DNA of 64,000 nucleotides from Comamonas koreensis (GCF_014076495.1 NZ_CP043575.1:4092001-4156000), one strand, 5' to 3'. Counted from the stretch's first letter, positions 45,378-54,575 are shown. The notes: generated by a model from the sequence alone, not told the origin. A program made the numbers and translations.

Positions 45378-45576
45378 GGTGTCATATCCTCTCATTGAAT
45401 TTTTCGGTGCGATCAGCAGCGAAGCTTCAGGCCTGCCATGCGGGCTGGCCCTGCGCGCTTCATCTGGACTCGCGTTATCAGCGTGTTGATCATATTCCAT
45501 ATAGTCCGATCCACCCACCCTATGAAAATGACGATGACGTTCAGCAACGCCACCCAGCCCCCAGCAGGACCCCGCC

Positions 45577-46536
45577 ATGCCCCGCGAAAACATCAATGAC
45601 TTGTTGGCCTTTGTCGCGGTCGCGCGGGAAGGCAGCTTCACCAAGGCCGCTGCGCAACTGGGCGTATCGCAGTCGGCGCTCAGCCACACCATCCGGGGCC
45701 TGGAGGCCCGCATGGGCGTGCGCCTGCTCAGCCGCACCACGCGCAGCGTCTCGCCCACCGAGGCGGGCGCCTACCTGCTGGCCCGCATCGGCCCGGGCTT
45801 TGACGAGATTGAATCGGGCGTCGCCGCGCTCAGCGATTTTCGGGACACGCCGCGCGGCCATGTCCGCATCACCACGGCCGAGCATGCGGCCAACACCGTG
45901 CTCTGGCCCAAGCTCGCGCCGGTGATGCAGCGCTACCCGGATGTGTCCATCGAGATCAATGTCGACTATGGACTGGGCGATATCGTCGCGCAGCGTTTTG
46001 ACATGGGCATACGCCTGGGTGACCAGGTCGCCAAGGACATGATTGCGGTGCGCATCGGGCCCGACTGGCGCATGGCGATTGTCGCAACGCCCGACTACCT
46101 GCAGCGCATGCCCGCGCCCCAGACGCCGCAGGACCTGGCCGCCCACCAGTGCATCACGATGCGCCTGCCCACCCATGGTGGGCTGATGGCCTGGGAGCTG
46201 GAAAAAGACGGCGCTGCCGTGCAGGTGCGCGTGCAAGGCCAATGGGTGTTCAACGGCAGCCGAGCCATGCTGCGCGCCGCACTGGCCGGTTACGGCCTGA
46301 CCTATGTGCCCGAAGACATGGCCGCGCCCCATATCGCGCAAGGCGAGCTGCTGCGGGTGCTGGACGACTGGTGCCAGCCCTTCAGCGGCTACCACCTCTA
46401 CTACCCGCACCGGCGCGGCATGTCGCCCGCGATGCGCGTGGTGGTGGATGCATTGCGGCACAGCGAGGTGGCCAACGTAGCCGATCTGCCCGCAGTGTTA
46501 CGAACTAAGCACATGCAAGAAATTCAACGCAAATGA
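45577..46536 (+). CDS. LysR-family regulator
   Basis: 319 residues from ATG 45577 (MPRENINDLLAFVAVAREGS). Winged helix SFTKAAAQLGVSQSALSHTIRGLE and the PigR/DmlR-type effector half (FRDTPRGHVRITTAEHAANTVLW, FDMGIRLGDQVAKDMIAVRI) are present. The extra ~15 residues at the C-terminus (PAVLRTKHMQEIQRK) are not conserved. It is divergent from the small exported protein, 199 bases apart; the Fur box of the next gene overlaps its stop codon. Confidence 0.87.
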   Translation: MPRENINDLLAFVAVAREGSFTKAAAQLGVSQSALSHTIRGLEARMGVRLLSRTTRSVSPTEAGAYLLARIGPGFDEIESGVAALSDFRDTPRGHVRITTAEHAANTVLWPKLAPVMQRYPDVSIEINVDYGLGDIVAQRFDMGIRLGDQVAKDMIAVRIGPDWRMAIVATPDYLQRMPAPQTPQDLAAHQCITMRLPTHGGLMAWELEKDGAAVQVRVQGQWVFNGSRAMLRAALAGYGLTYVPEDMAAPHIAQGELLRVLDDWCQPFSGYHLYYPHRRGMSPAMRVVVDALRHSEVANVADLPAVLRTKHMQEIQRK

Positions 46537-46547
46537 TAATCATTTTT
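46529..46547 (+). promoter_or_regulatory. Fur box upstream of the heme-type TonB receptor
   Basis: The core AAATGATAATCATTT at 46531-46545 agrees with the 19-bp Fur consensus at 15 of 19 positions when the window 46529-46547 is compared. It lies ~175 bases before the receptor ATG and overlaps the stop codon of the upstream LysR gene. Iron-dependent repression of the three downstream genes is the likely effect. Confidence 0.82.
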
Positions 46548-46721
46548 ATGTAGAATGGCGTTTTACAGGCGCCAGCAATAACAACACCATGCCACCAGGG
46601 CCTCCTGCACCACCCCTTATAGGGGTTCCGCAGCAGACCCCTCAGCCTGCATCATCCGCATGCAGCCCAGGTCAGTAGCCAGCAGTCTTTTCTTCCCCCT
46701 TGCTTTAACTGGCTGGACCCT

Positions 46722-49094
46722 ATGGCTTCTCGCACCTCTTCCCAGGCGCAGCGTATCTCTGCGCGCGCCACTTCCACTCTCCAACCCCGTTACCTGGCCG
46801 CCGCTGTCGCCGCGCTGGTGTCTGCCGGTGCGCTTGCGCAGCAGGCTGCCCCGGATCAGCCAATGCAACTGGTGCAACTGGCGCAAGCAGAATCGACGAT
46901 GCCGCAAGTCACGGTGCAGGCCAAGGCCGAAAAGGCCCCCGGTACGGTGACCGTGATCTCCGGCGAGGAGCTGGAAAAAGCCAACAGCATGGCGGACATC
47001 TCGCGCTACCAGCCCCTGGTGTCGGCCCCCGGCACGGCATCGGGTACCAGCCGCAACCGCAGCAGCTTTGACCGCTCGGGCACCACGGGCTACAACATTC
47101 GCGGTATCGAAGGCAACCGCATCGGCATGGATGTGGATGGCATTGAAATGCCCGACGCCAGCACCCGCCCCTATGTGAGCCGCGCCGGCAACAACACCTT
47201 TGGCATTGGCCGCGACTTTATCGACCCCGAGATGTTCTCCTCGGTCGGCATCCAGTCGGGCACCACCACGGCCCGGCGCGCAGCGGGCGGCATTGGCGGC
47301 GCCGTCAGCTTCAAGACCAAGTCGGCCAGCGACTTCTTGCGCAATGGCAACACCAGCTATTTCGGCGGCAAGCTCGGCTTTGACTCGGCCGACCATTCCT
47401 GGAACGAAAGCATCACTGCAGCGGGCAAATCGGGCAGCCTCGATGGCCTGATCGCCTTCTCGCGCCGCGATGGCAAGGAGACGCAGAACAACAGCGCCCT
47501 GGGCATCAAGGCATCGCCGGAAGACTGGCATTCCAACGCGCTGCTGATGAAGGGCGGCCTGCAGATCGATGCCGAGAACCGCCTGGAGCTGTCTGCCGAC
47601 CTGTACCGACGCAGCAACCAGAACCAGTTCTATGGCTGGAGCAGCGACAACAGCGCCATCACACAAAACAATATGCAGGACAGCGACACCAGCCGCAACA
47701 CGCTGCAGCTGTCGCACCTGTGGACGCCCAGCAGCGCCTTTGTCGATCAGCTGGACACGCGCCTGTTCTTCCAGAACACCGATACCGAAGACGTGACCGA
47801 CACCACCACCTTGGCGAGCGGCGCCGTTACGCGCAACCTGTCGCAAAACAAGACCAAGGCCTGGGGCCTCTCGACCACCGGCGACAAGCGCATCGACCGC
47901 CACCGCATCAGCTTTGGCTTCAACGCGCAGACGCAGAGCCAGGAGCGCCCCTGGAACGTGCCTGGCTACATGAAGCCACAGCCCGACACCGACACCCTGC
48001 GCCTGGGCGCCTTCATCCAGGATGACATCGGTTTTGACGTGGGCGGCAAGCGCCTGGGCGTGATCCCGGCGCTGCGCGTGGACCGGGTCAAGGTCGAACC
48101 CAAGCACCTGGGCGATTTTGCCGAAGGCGCTTTGACCGAAGACGCGGCCTCCAAGCTGTACAGCAACCTCAGCAGCACCATCTGGAGCCCGAGTATGGGT
48201 CTGACCTATGAACTGACGCCCAAGTTCATGGCCTACGGCCAGTACAAGCGCAGTGGCCGTGCACCTACGGCCGGTGAAGTGTTCGGCTCCTGGAACATGG
48301 ACCAGAACTACGCGGGCTCCGCCCAGTACGCGCTGATCGGCAACAGCAACCTCAAGCAAGAGACCAGCAACGCCTTTGAGCTGGGCGTCAAGGGATCGCC
48401 CGCCGACGGCGTGCTGTTCAATGCCTCGACCTTCTACACGCGCTACAAGGACTTCATCGGCTACACCCGCTACACCCGCGCCAGCGCGCCGGACAAGTTC
48501 AGCAATGTGCCGGCCCACATCGGCACCATCTACCAGGCCGAGAACCGCGACGAGGCAACGATCTATGGCCTGGAGATGAGCGCCCGCCTGGACCATGGCC
48601 AATGGGCACCCGCCGTCAAGGGCCTGTACTCGACCTGGGCGCTGGGCCTAGCCCATGGCACCTCCAAATCCAACTACGCGGGTGACAAGGATGTGCCGCT
48701 GGATACCGTCCAGCCACGCAAGGCCGTCATCGGCGTGGGCTATGACGCGCCCATGCGCGCCTGGGGCGTCAACATGACCGGCACCTTTGTCGCCGGCAAG
48801 CAGGCCCAGGCCACCAACCGCGAAAGCTATACCAATGCCGGCACCGACATTGCCGACTCCAGCATCGCGCAGTTCCGCGTGCCCGGCTATGCGCTGTTCG
48901 ATCTGTCGGGCTACTGGCAGATCAACAAGAACGCCCGCCTCAATGTCGGCATCTACAACCTGACGGACAAGCGCTACTGGGATTACGCCAGCAGCCGCAG
49001 CCTGCAGCCCTCCGTCGCCAAGGACCAGCGCGACATCCAGCTGCTGACCAACCCGGGACGCACCTACGCCGTGTCGTTGAACGTCAATTTCTAA
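46722..49094 (+). CDS. TonB-dependent heme/hemoglobin-type receptor
   Basis: Outer-membrane receptor of 790 residues, start ATG 46722 (MASRTSSQAQRISARATST) with a long signal peptide ending near ALAQQA. The plug begins MPQVTVQAKAEKAPGTVTVI and includes GTTGYNIRGIEGNRIGMDVDG. The barrel has RAPTAGEVFGSW followed by GNSNLKQETSNAFELGVKG, which matches the FRAP...NPNL region of heme receptors. It ends TYAVSLNVNF with a terminal Phe. Ligand assignment as heme is likely but not certain. It heads a unit with an EF-hand lipoprotein and a DUF4198 protein. Confidence 0.9.
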   Translation: MASRTSSQAQRISARATSTLQPRYLAAAVAALVSAGALAQQAAPDQPMQLVQLAQAESTMPQVTVQAKAEKAPGTVTVISGEELEKANSMADISRYQPLVSAPGTASGTSRNRSSFDRSGTTGYNIRGIEGNRIGMDVDGIEMPDASTRPYVSRAGNNTFGIGRDFIDPEMFSSVGIQSGTTTARRAAGGIGGAVSFKTKSASDFLRNGNTSYFGGKLGFDSADHSWNESITAAGKSGSLDGLIAFSRRDGKETQNNSALGIKASPEDWHSNALLMKGGLQIDAENRLELSADLYRRSNQNQFYGWSSDNSAITQNNMQDSDTSRNTLQLSHLWTPSSAFVDQLDTRLFFQNTDTEDVTDTTTLASGAVTRNLSQNKTKAWGLSTTGDKRIDRHRISFGFNAQTQSQERPWNVPGYMKPQPDTDTLRLGAFIQDDIGFDVGGKRLGVIPALRVDRVKVEPKHLGDFAEGALTEDAASKLYSNLSSTIWSPSMGLTYELTPKFMAYGQYKRSGRAPTAGEVFGSWNMDQNYAGSAQYALIGNSNLKQETSNAFELGVKGSPADGVLFNASTFYTRYKDFIGYTRYTRASAPDKFSNVPAHIGTIYQAENRDEATIYGLEMSARLDHGQWAPAVKGLYSTWALGLAHGTSKSNYAGDKDVPLDTVQPRKAVIGVGYDAPMRAWGVNMTGTFVAGKQAQATNRESYTNAGTDIADSSIAQFRVPGYALFDLSGYWQINKNARLNVGIYNLTDKRYWDYASSRSLQPSVAKDQRDIQLLTNPGRTYAVSLNVNF

Positions 49095-49124
49095 GCTTTT
49101 CTCCCACCACGAAAGGACCCCAGC

Positions 49125-49649
49125 ATGAACCGCTTTTCCGCCGCCATGACCGCAGTCGCCGCCGCCGCGCTGCTCAGCGCCTGCGCCAGCAACAACGGCA
49201 ACAACAGCAAGACCGCAGCGCCCGCCGCTGCCGCCAAGACCGAAGCCAAGGGCCCGGTCACGCCCGTGGGCGGCCACGGCCACAATGCCTTCATGGGCGG
49301 CTATGACGCCAACCGCGACGGCGTCGTCACCCGGGACGAATACGACACCCTGCGCAAACAGCGCTTCGTCGCCGCCGACACCAACAAGGATGGCTGGCTG
49401 AGCGAGGACGAATACGTGGCCGAGTTTGAAGGCCGCCTCAAGGCCCAATATGCCGCCGCAGGCAAGAAGCCCGATCAGCAGTACGAAGGCAGCATCAAGC
49501 AGGCCCATGTGCGCTTCCACATCCTCGATACCAACAAGGATGGCAAGCTGAGCATCGAAGAGGAAATCGATATCGCCAACAAGACCTTCAAGAACGCCGA
49601 CCGCAATGGCGACGGCGTGGTCAACGCAGCCGACATGGCAGGCCAGTAA
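49125..49649 (+). CDS. EF-hand lipoprotein
   Basis: A 174-residue lipoprotein; AAAGGA lies upstream of the ATG at 49125. The signal ends in the lipobox LLSAC with Cys20. Four EF-hand loops can be read: DANRDGVVTRDE (61-72), DTNKDGWLSEDE (85-96), DTNKDGKLSIEE (135-146) and DRNGDGVVNAAD (159-170), the last ending in Asp rather than Glu. It starts 31 bases after the receptor. Ca2+ binding is expected from the family; a link to metal or heme uptake is inferred from the operon. Confidence 0.88.
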   Translation: MNRFSAAMTAVAAAALLSACASNNGNNSKTAAPAAAAKTEAKGPVTPVGGHGHNAFMGGYDANRDGVVTRDEYDTLRKQRFVAADTNKDGWLSEDEYVAEFEGRLKAQYAAAGKKPDQQYEGSIKQAHVRFHILDTNKDGKLSIEEEIDIANKTFKNADRNGDGVVNAADMAGQ

Positions 49650-49652
49650 GCC

Positions 49653-50444
49653 ATGCAAGCGCGCCACCTGTTTGCTGCGCTTGCCGCGACGTTCAGCCTG
49701 AACGCCGCCCAGGCCCACATGCCCTTTCTGATGCCCAGCGTGTTTGATGTGCAGCCCAAGTCCACCCTCAGTGTGGATGCGGGCTTTGCAGAAAAACTGT
49801 TCCTGTCCGAGGTCCAATTTGGCCCCACGCCGTTCAGTATCACCACGCCCTCGGGCACCACGTTGCCCTTTGGCGAGGTGCACCAGTTCAAGTCCCGCAC
49901 AGTGGCGGAGCAACAACTGCCCGACGAAAAAGGCAGCTACCGCCTCTCTACCGGCCCGCGCCTGGGTGCGATCTTTCGCAGTTGGGAAGTGAATGGCAAA
50001 ACCATCGTCGTGCGCGACCCCAAGGCCGTCATGCCCGAAGGTGGCGTAATGAAGGTGCACTACCAGTCACTGTCGGTTTCCGAGGCCTACGTCACCGCCG
50101 GTGCGCCCACCCCCATCAAGCCCCACGGCAAAGGGCTGGAGATCGTGCCCAGCACGCACCCCAGCGACGTGTTCGCCGCAGAGAAATTCAACTTTGCGGT
50201 GCACTTTGATGGCAAGCCGCTGGCAGACCAGAAGGTCAGCATCTACCGCTCACCGATGGACCTGCAAGGCCAGAACAGCGTAGATGAGCTCAGCACCGAC
50301 GCGCAAGGCGACATCAGCTGGACCCCGAGCAAGCCAGGCATCTACATGGCCCTGGTGCGCCACCGTGCCCCTGCCCCTGAAGGCGCTGCCGCGCCGACCT
50401 ATGGCTACAACTACACGCTGACCTTCCGGGTGCTGGCGCAGTAG
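49653..50444 (+). CDS. DUF4198 periplasmic protein
   Basis: A 263-residue exported protein, MQARHLFAALAATFSLNAAQAHMPFLMPS, with a signal peptide cleaved after AQA so that the mature chain starts with His. HMPFLMPSVF and later VHFDGKPLADQKVSIYRSP, STDAQGDISWTPSKPGIYMALVRH match the DUF4198 family, often linked with nickel/cobalt or TonB-dependent metal uptake. It starts four bases after the EF-hand gene. Its role in metal binding is inferred. Confidence 0.85.
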   Translation: MQARHLFAALAATFSLNAAQAHMPFLMPSVFDVQPKSTLSVDAGFAEKLFLSEVQFGPTPFSITTPSGTTLPFGEVHQFKSRTVAEQQLPDEKGSYRLSTGPRLGAIFRSWEVNGKTIVVRDPKAVMPEGGVMKVHYQSLSVSEAYVTAGAPTPIKPHGKGLEIVPSTHPSDVFAAEKFNFAVHFDGKPLADQKVSIYRSPMDLQGQNSVDELSTDAQGDISWTPSKPGIYMALVRHRAPAPEGAAAPTYGYNYTLTFRVLAQ

Positions 50445-50530
50445 TCTTGGTTCAGGGCTGTGGAAGTCGCAGGGCTTGCTCCATCCCGGGCAAGCTCCCC
50501 GCTGGCCCACGGCCCGCCTTGCATCGCCCA

Positions 50531-51451
50531 TCACCAGCTGGCATCCGCCCTCCCCGGCGGGCGCTGGGGCGCAAACACCTCGACCAGATGGTCCACCAGC
50601 GCTTTTGTCTTGGCCGGCAGATGGGCGCCACCCTGGAACTGCAGATAGATATCGGCCGGTGGCAGCCGCCACTGCGGCAACACCTGCTGGAGCTGGCCCG
50701 CGCGCACGAGCGGGCCGACCTCCCACTCCGAGCGCATCAAGATGCCGTGCCCGGCCATCGCCCAGGCCGTGGCCGACTCTCCATCGTTGGCACTCAGCGG
50801 CCCCCTCACCTTCACGGTTTCTGTCTGCGCGCCATTGCGCAGATGCCAGGTGCCAAACGCCTCGTCGCCCTCGCGGATAAAGAGGCAGGCATGGCGCGTC
50901 AGCTCCTGCGGTGACAATGGCGCGCCCATTGCTTGCAGATAGCGCGGTGAGGCACAGAGCACACGGCGGTTGCGTGCCAGCACCCTGGCCGTCCAGCGGG
51001 AATCCGGCATATCGCCCATGCGGATGACCAAGTCGAAACGGTCCTCCAGGAGGTCGGCAGGCCGGTCGCTCAGCTGCAGCTGCACCTCGACCTGCGGAAA
51101 GCGGCGTGCAAAGGCCCCCAGCGCCGGCGCAATATGCCGCCGGCCAAAGCCGAAGGTGGCGTTGACCCGCAACAGGCCCTGCGGCACAGCGGCTGCCCCA
51201 CCAATGGCGCGCTCCAGCGAACCCAACTCGGAGAGCAGACGCGCACCTTCGACAAGGTAGCGCTCACCCTCAGGCGTCAGGCTCATGCGGCGGGTGGTTC
51301 TTTGCATCAGCCGGGCGCCCAGCCGGGCTTCGAGCGCTGCAAGGCGCTTGCTGACGGCGGGACCTGTGACACCCAGCTGCTGGGCCGCGCTGCGCATGCT
51401 GCCCTCTTTGCTGAGCAGCGCAAAAAAGGCGATGTCAGAAAATCCATCCAT
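50531..51451 (-). CDS. LysR-family regulator (divergent from leuCD-like operon)
   Basis: 306 residues from ATG 51451 (MDGFSDIAFFALLSKEGSM), six bases after GGAG; an upstream TTG is less likely. Winged helix SMRSAAQQLGVTGPAVSKRLAALE and effector half FDLVIRMGDMPDSRWTARVL are intact. It is divergent from the leuC-like gene with 97 bases between starts, so it very likely regulates that operon. Confidence 0.88.
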   Translation of the reverse strand: MDGFSDIAFFALLSKEGSMRSAAQQLGVTGPAVSKRLAALEARLGARLMQRTTRRMSLTPEGERYLVEGARLLSELGSLERAIGGAAAVPQGLLRVNATFGFGRRHIAPALGAFARRFPQVEVQLQLSDRPADLLEDRFDLVIRMGDMPDSRWTARVLARNRRVLCASPRYLQAMGAPLSPQELTRHACLFIREGDEAFGTWHLRNGAQTETVKVRGPLSANDGESATAWAMAGHGILMRSEWEVGPLVRAGQLQQVLPQWRLPPADIYLQFQGGAHLPAKTKALVDHLVEVFAPQRPPGRADASW

Positions 51452-51548
51452 TCGTAACTCCAACGACCGAAAGTCTTTCTCTGCCGCGCATTGTATATTT
51501 CCACTTCACCTGTGAGACTAGAGTTAACTAACGAAATAGATCACCCCC

Positions 51549-52964
51549 ATGCACCGCACTCTTTACCGCAAGCTGGTCGACACCCATACCGTCGCCCAGC
51601 TCGACGCGCACAACGTCTTGCTGTTCTGCGACCTGCACTTGATGAACGAGTACACCAGCCCCCAGGCCTTTGCTGGCCTGGACGCGCAAGGGCGCAATGT
51701 GCTGATGCCCGGCCAGAACATGGCCGTCGTCAGCCACGTGATTCCGACCGAGCCGGGCGCCATCCGGGTCATCCGCGATGCCGCACCCGCGCTGCAGGCC
51801 AGCAAACTGCGCAAGAACTGTGAGCAGCACGGCATCCCCTTGTTCGACACCCAGGATGCGCTGCAAGGCATCGAGCATGTGGTGGCGCCTGAGCACGGCA
51901 TGGTCCGGCCGGGGATGGTGGTCATTTGCGGCGATTCGCACACGACCACCTACGGTGCGCTGGGCGCGCTGGGCTTTGGCATCGGCACCTCGGAGGTCGA
52001 GCATGTGCTGGCCACGCAGACCTTGGTGTACCGGCTCGCCAAGGACATGCGCATCCAGGTCGATGGCGTGCTGCCGCTGGGCACCAGCGCCAAGGACCTG
52101 ATCCTGATGGTCATCGGCCATATCGGCGCCCAGGGTGCCCGAGGCCATGTCATCGAGTTCTGCGGCACGGCATTTGACGCCATGTCGATCGAAGCCCGCT
52201 TTACCGTGTGCAACATGGCCGTCGAGGCAGGCGCCCGTGGCGCCTTGATTGCGCCCGACCAGAAGGCCGCAGACTATGTGCTTGCGCGCTCCGCAGACCT
52301 GAACGGCCCCCTCCGGCAGGCCGCCCTGCAGCACTGGGCCAGCTTGCGCAGCGATGAAGGCGCGGCGTTCGATGTGGAGCACCGTTTTGACGCCAGCGAT
52401 GTACCCCCGCATGTGACCTGGGGCACCAGCCCGGACCAGGTCGCGCCCATTGGTGGCGCGGTGCCCGACCCGGCGATGCAGCCCCCTGGGCCAATGCGCC
52501 GCAGTACCGAGCAGGCGCTGCGCTACACCGGGCTCGCCGCAGGCACACCGCTGGAGGGCATCGCCATCCAGCATGTCTTTATCGGCTCCTGCACCAATGC
52601 CCGCATTGAAGACCTGCGGGCCGTGGCCGAGGTGGTGCGTGGGCGCCAGGTCGCCCAAGGGGTCCGCGCCATGGTGGTGCCGGGCTCCGGCGCGGTCAAG
52701 CGGCTGGCAGAAGCAGAAGGCATTGCCAGCCTGTTGCTGGAGGCTGGCTTTGAATGGCGGGAGCCGGGCTGCTCCATGTGCCTGGCGATGAACGGGGACA
52801 TCCTGGCAGACGGTGTGCGCTGTGCCTCCACCACCAACCGCAATTTCGAGGGGCGCCAGGGACGCGGTGCCATCACCCACCTGATGAGCCCTGCGATGGC
52901 AGCCGCCGCTGCCATCACCGGCACCATTACTGACGTTCGCCGCCTGGAGACCCGCCATGCGTGA
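51549..52964 (+). CDS. 3-isopropylmalate dehydratase-like large subunit (aconitase family)
   Basis: Hydro-lyase subunit carrying a [4Fe-4S] cluster. The 471 residues start MHRTLYRKLVDTHTVAQLDA. Cluster ligands are Cys348 (GSCTNARIEDL) and Cys408/Cys411 (EPGCSMCLAMN); GDSHTTTYGALGALGFGIGTSEVEHVLATQ is typical of LeuC. It is not beside leuB or leuA but in an operon with a LeuD-like subunit and a dehalogenase-like hydrolase under a LysR regulator. It may therefore be a catabolic paralogue acting on a substituted malate rather than leucine biosynthesis. Confidence 0.9.
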   Translation: MHRTLYRKLVDTHTVAQLDAHNVLLFCDLHLMNEYTSPQAFAGLDAQGRNVLMPGQNMAVVSHVIPTEPGAIRVIRDAAPALQASKLRKNCEQHGIPLFDTQDALQGIEHVVAPEHGMVRPGMVVICGDSHTTTYGALGALGFGIGTSEVEHVLATQTLVYRLAKDMRIQVDGVLPLGTSAKDLILMVIGHIGAQGARGHVIEFCGTAFDAMSIEARFTVCNMAVEAGARGALIAPDQKAADYVLARSADLNGPLRQAALQHWASLRSDEGAAFDVEHRFDASDVPPHVTWGTSPDQVAPIGGAVPDPAMQPPGPMRRSTEQALRYTGLAAGTPLEGIAIQHVFIGSCTNARIEDLRAVAEVVRGRQVAQGVRAMVVPGSGAVKRLAEAEGIASLLLEAGFEWREPGCSMCLAMNGDILADGVRCASTTNRNFEGRQGRGAITHLMSPAMAAAAAITGTITDVRRLETRHA

Positions 52965-53640
52965 GCAACATATCCTGAGCGGCAAGATGGCCGCCTTGGC
53001 CATCGAGAACCTGGACACCGACCAGATCATGCCCAAGCAGTTTCTGCACGGCATCGACAAGGCCGGGCTGGACAAGGGCCTGCTGTACGACCTGCGCTTT
53101 GATGCCGCAGGCCACCGGCGCCCAGGCTTTGTGCTGAACCAGCACGAGCGCGCCGATGTCGAGGTGCTGGTGGCTGGCGCCAATTTTGGCTGCGGCTCCA
53201 GCCGAGAGCACGCCGTCTGGGGGCTGCAGCAGTACGGCATCCAGGCCATCATCGCGCCCAGCTTCGGAGAAATCTTCTACTCCAATGCGATGAACAACCA
53301 GCTGCTGCTGGTCATGCTGCCTGAGGCAGACATCGCCCAGCTCATGGCCGATGCAGGCAGCCTGGAGACCTCACAGGTCCATATCGACCTGCAGACCCTC
53401 CGGGTCAAGAGCCCGAGCGTGGACGCGCGTTTTAGCCTGTCGGAGCGCCACCACCGCATGCAGCTCGAACGCAGAGACCTCATCGGCATGTCGCTGATGT
53501 ACCAGGCGGAGATCACGCATTTTGCGCAACGCCACTGGGCGGCCTATCCTTGGCTCCAAGATGTGGCCCTACGCACCCGCCAGCAACTGGGCGCTACGCC
53601 ACGCGCACAGCCACCGGCCAGCCTTGGAGGAAAAGCCTGA
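52957..53640 (+). CDS. 3-isopropylmalate dehydratase-like small subunit
   Basis: Partner of the LeuC-like protein, 227 residues starting MREQHILSGKMAALAIENLD. NLDTDQIMPKQFL and the swivelling-domain hallmark NFGCGSSREHAVWGL are present. It overlaps the large subunit by eight bases, and GGAG lies ahead of its ATG. The C-terminal ~20 residues (LGATPRAQPPASLGGKA) are a tail not usual in LeuD. Confidence 0.9.
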   Translation: MREQHILSGKMAALAIENLDTDQIMPKQFLHGIDKAGLDKGLLYDLRFDAAGHRRPGFVLNQHERADVEVLVAGANFGCGSSREHAVWGLQQYGIQAIIAPSFGEIFYSNAMNNQLLLVMLPEADIAQLMADAGSLETSQVHIDLQTLRVKSPSVDARFSLSERHHRMQLERRDLIGMSLMYQAEITHFAQRHWAAYPWLQDVALRTRQQLGATPRAQPPASLGGKA

Positions 53641-54518
53641 TGTTCGAGCGTTTTGACACCCGCGATGTGCCCGTCAACGGCACCGTGATTCGTTGCCGCG
53701 TAGCAGGCACCGGCCCAGCCCTGTTGCTGCTGCATGGCCATCCGCAGAGCCATGTGATGTGGCACCGCGTGGCGCCGGCGCTGGCCGAAACATTCACCGT
53801 CGTCTGCGCCGACCTGCGCGGCTATGGCGACTCAGCCCGCCCCGGGGCCAGCCCGCACAATGCGGCGTACAGCAAGCGCACGATGGCCCAGGACATGGCC
53901 GATATGATGACCCGCCTGGGCTTTGCGCAGTTTCGCCTTGCCGCCCATGACCGGGGCGCCCGCGTGGCCCACCGGCTGCTGCTGGACCACCCGGGCCGGG
54001 TGACGCGCGCCATGCTGCTCGATATTTCACCGACCCTGGCCATGTACGAGCAAACCACAGAAGCCTTCGCCAAGGCCTACTGGCACTGGTTCTTCCTCAT
54101 CCAGCCAGCACCGCTGCCAGAGCGGCTGATTGACGCCGACCCCGCCGCCTATATCCGCGATGTCATGGGGCGCCGCCACGCCGGCCTGGCTGCCTTCGCG
54201 CCCGAGGCGCTGCAAGAGTACCTGCGCTGCATCGCCATCCCAGGCACCGCCACCGCCATCTGCGAGGACTACCGCGCATCCGCCGGCATCGACCTGGAGC
54301 ACGATCGGGCAGACCGTGCCAACTGCCACCAAGTGACGGCCCCGCTGCGCGTGCTATGGGGTGCGGAAGGCGCCGTGGGGCGCTGCTTTCCGGTGTTGGA
54401 CCTGTGGCGCGAAGCCGCCACTGAAGTCAGCGGCAAAGCGCTCGACTGCGGCCACTACATTGCTGAAGAGCAGCCAGCACAGTTGCTGGAGGAGATGCGG
54501 GAATTCTTTGCTATCTGA
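53640..54518 (+). CDS. Alpha/beta hydrolase, fluoroacetate/haloacetate dehalogenase-like
   Basis: 292 residues starting MFERFDTRDVPVNGTVIRCR; its ATG overlaps the leuD-like stop as TGATG after GGAGG. All residues that define fluoroacetate dehalogenase are present in order: nucleophile Asp104 with Arg105 and Arg108 (HDRGAR), Asp128 (LLDISP), halide ligands His149-Trp150 (WHWFF) and Tyr211 (EDYRA), and catalytic His272 (GHYIAEE). LHGHPQSHVMWHRVAP and IQPAPLPE are also shared. The tryptophan corresponding to Trp185 of the Rhodopseudomonas enzyme is not seen (RRHAG here), which could change the substrate range. Confidence 0.88.
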   Translation: MFERFDTRDVPVNGTVIRCRVAGTGPALLLLHGHPQSHVMWHRVAPALAETFTVVCADLRGYGDSARPGASPHNAAYSKRTMAQDMADMMTRLGFAQFRLAAHDRGARVAHRLLLDHPGRVTRAMLLDISPTLAMYEQTTEAFAKAYWHWFFLIQPAPLPERLIDADPAAYIRDVMGRRHAGLAAFAPEALQEYLRCIAIPGTATAICEDYRASAGIDLEHDRADRANCHQVTAPLRVLWGAEGAVGRCFPVLDLWREAATEVSGKALDCGHYIAEEQPAQLLEEMREFFAI

Positions 54519-54546
54519 TGGGCAGGATGGCGGTGGTCGTTGCGAG

Positions 54547-54575
54547 GCCCGCTGCGGGTATCAGCGGGCTTTCTT
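54547..54575 (+). terminator. Rho-independent terminator of the leuCD-like/dehalogenase operon
   Basis: Perfect 8-bp stem GCCCGCTG/CAGCGGGC, loop CGGGTAT, followed by TTTCTT. It begins 28 bases after the hydrolase stop codon. Confidence 0.88.
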
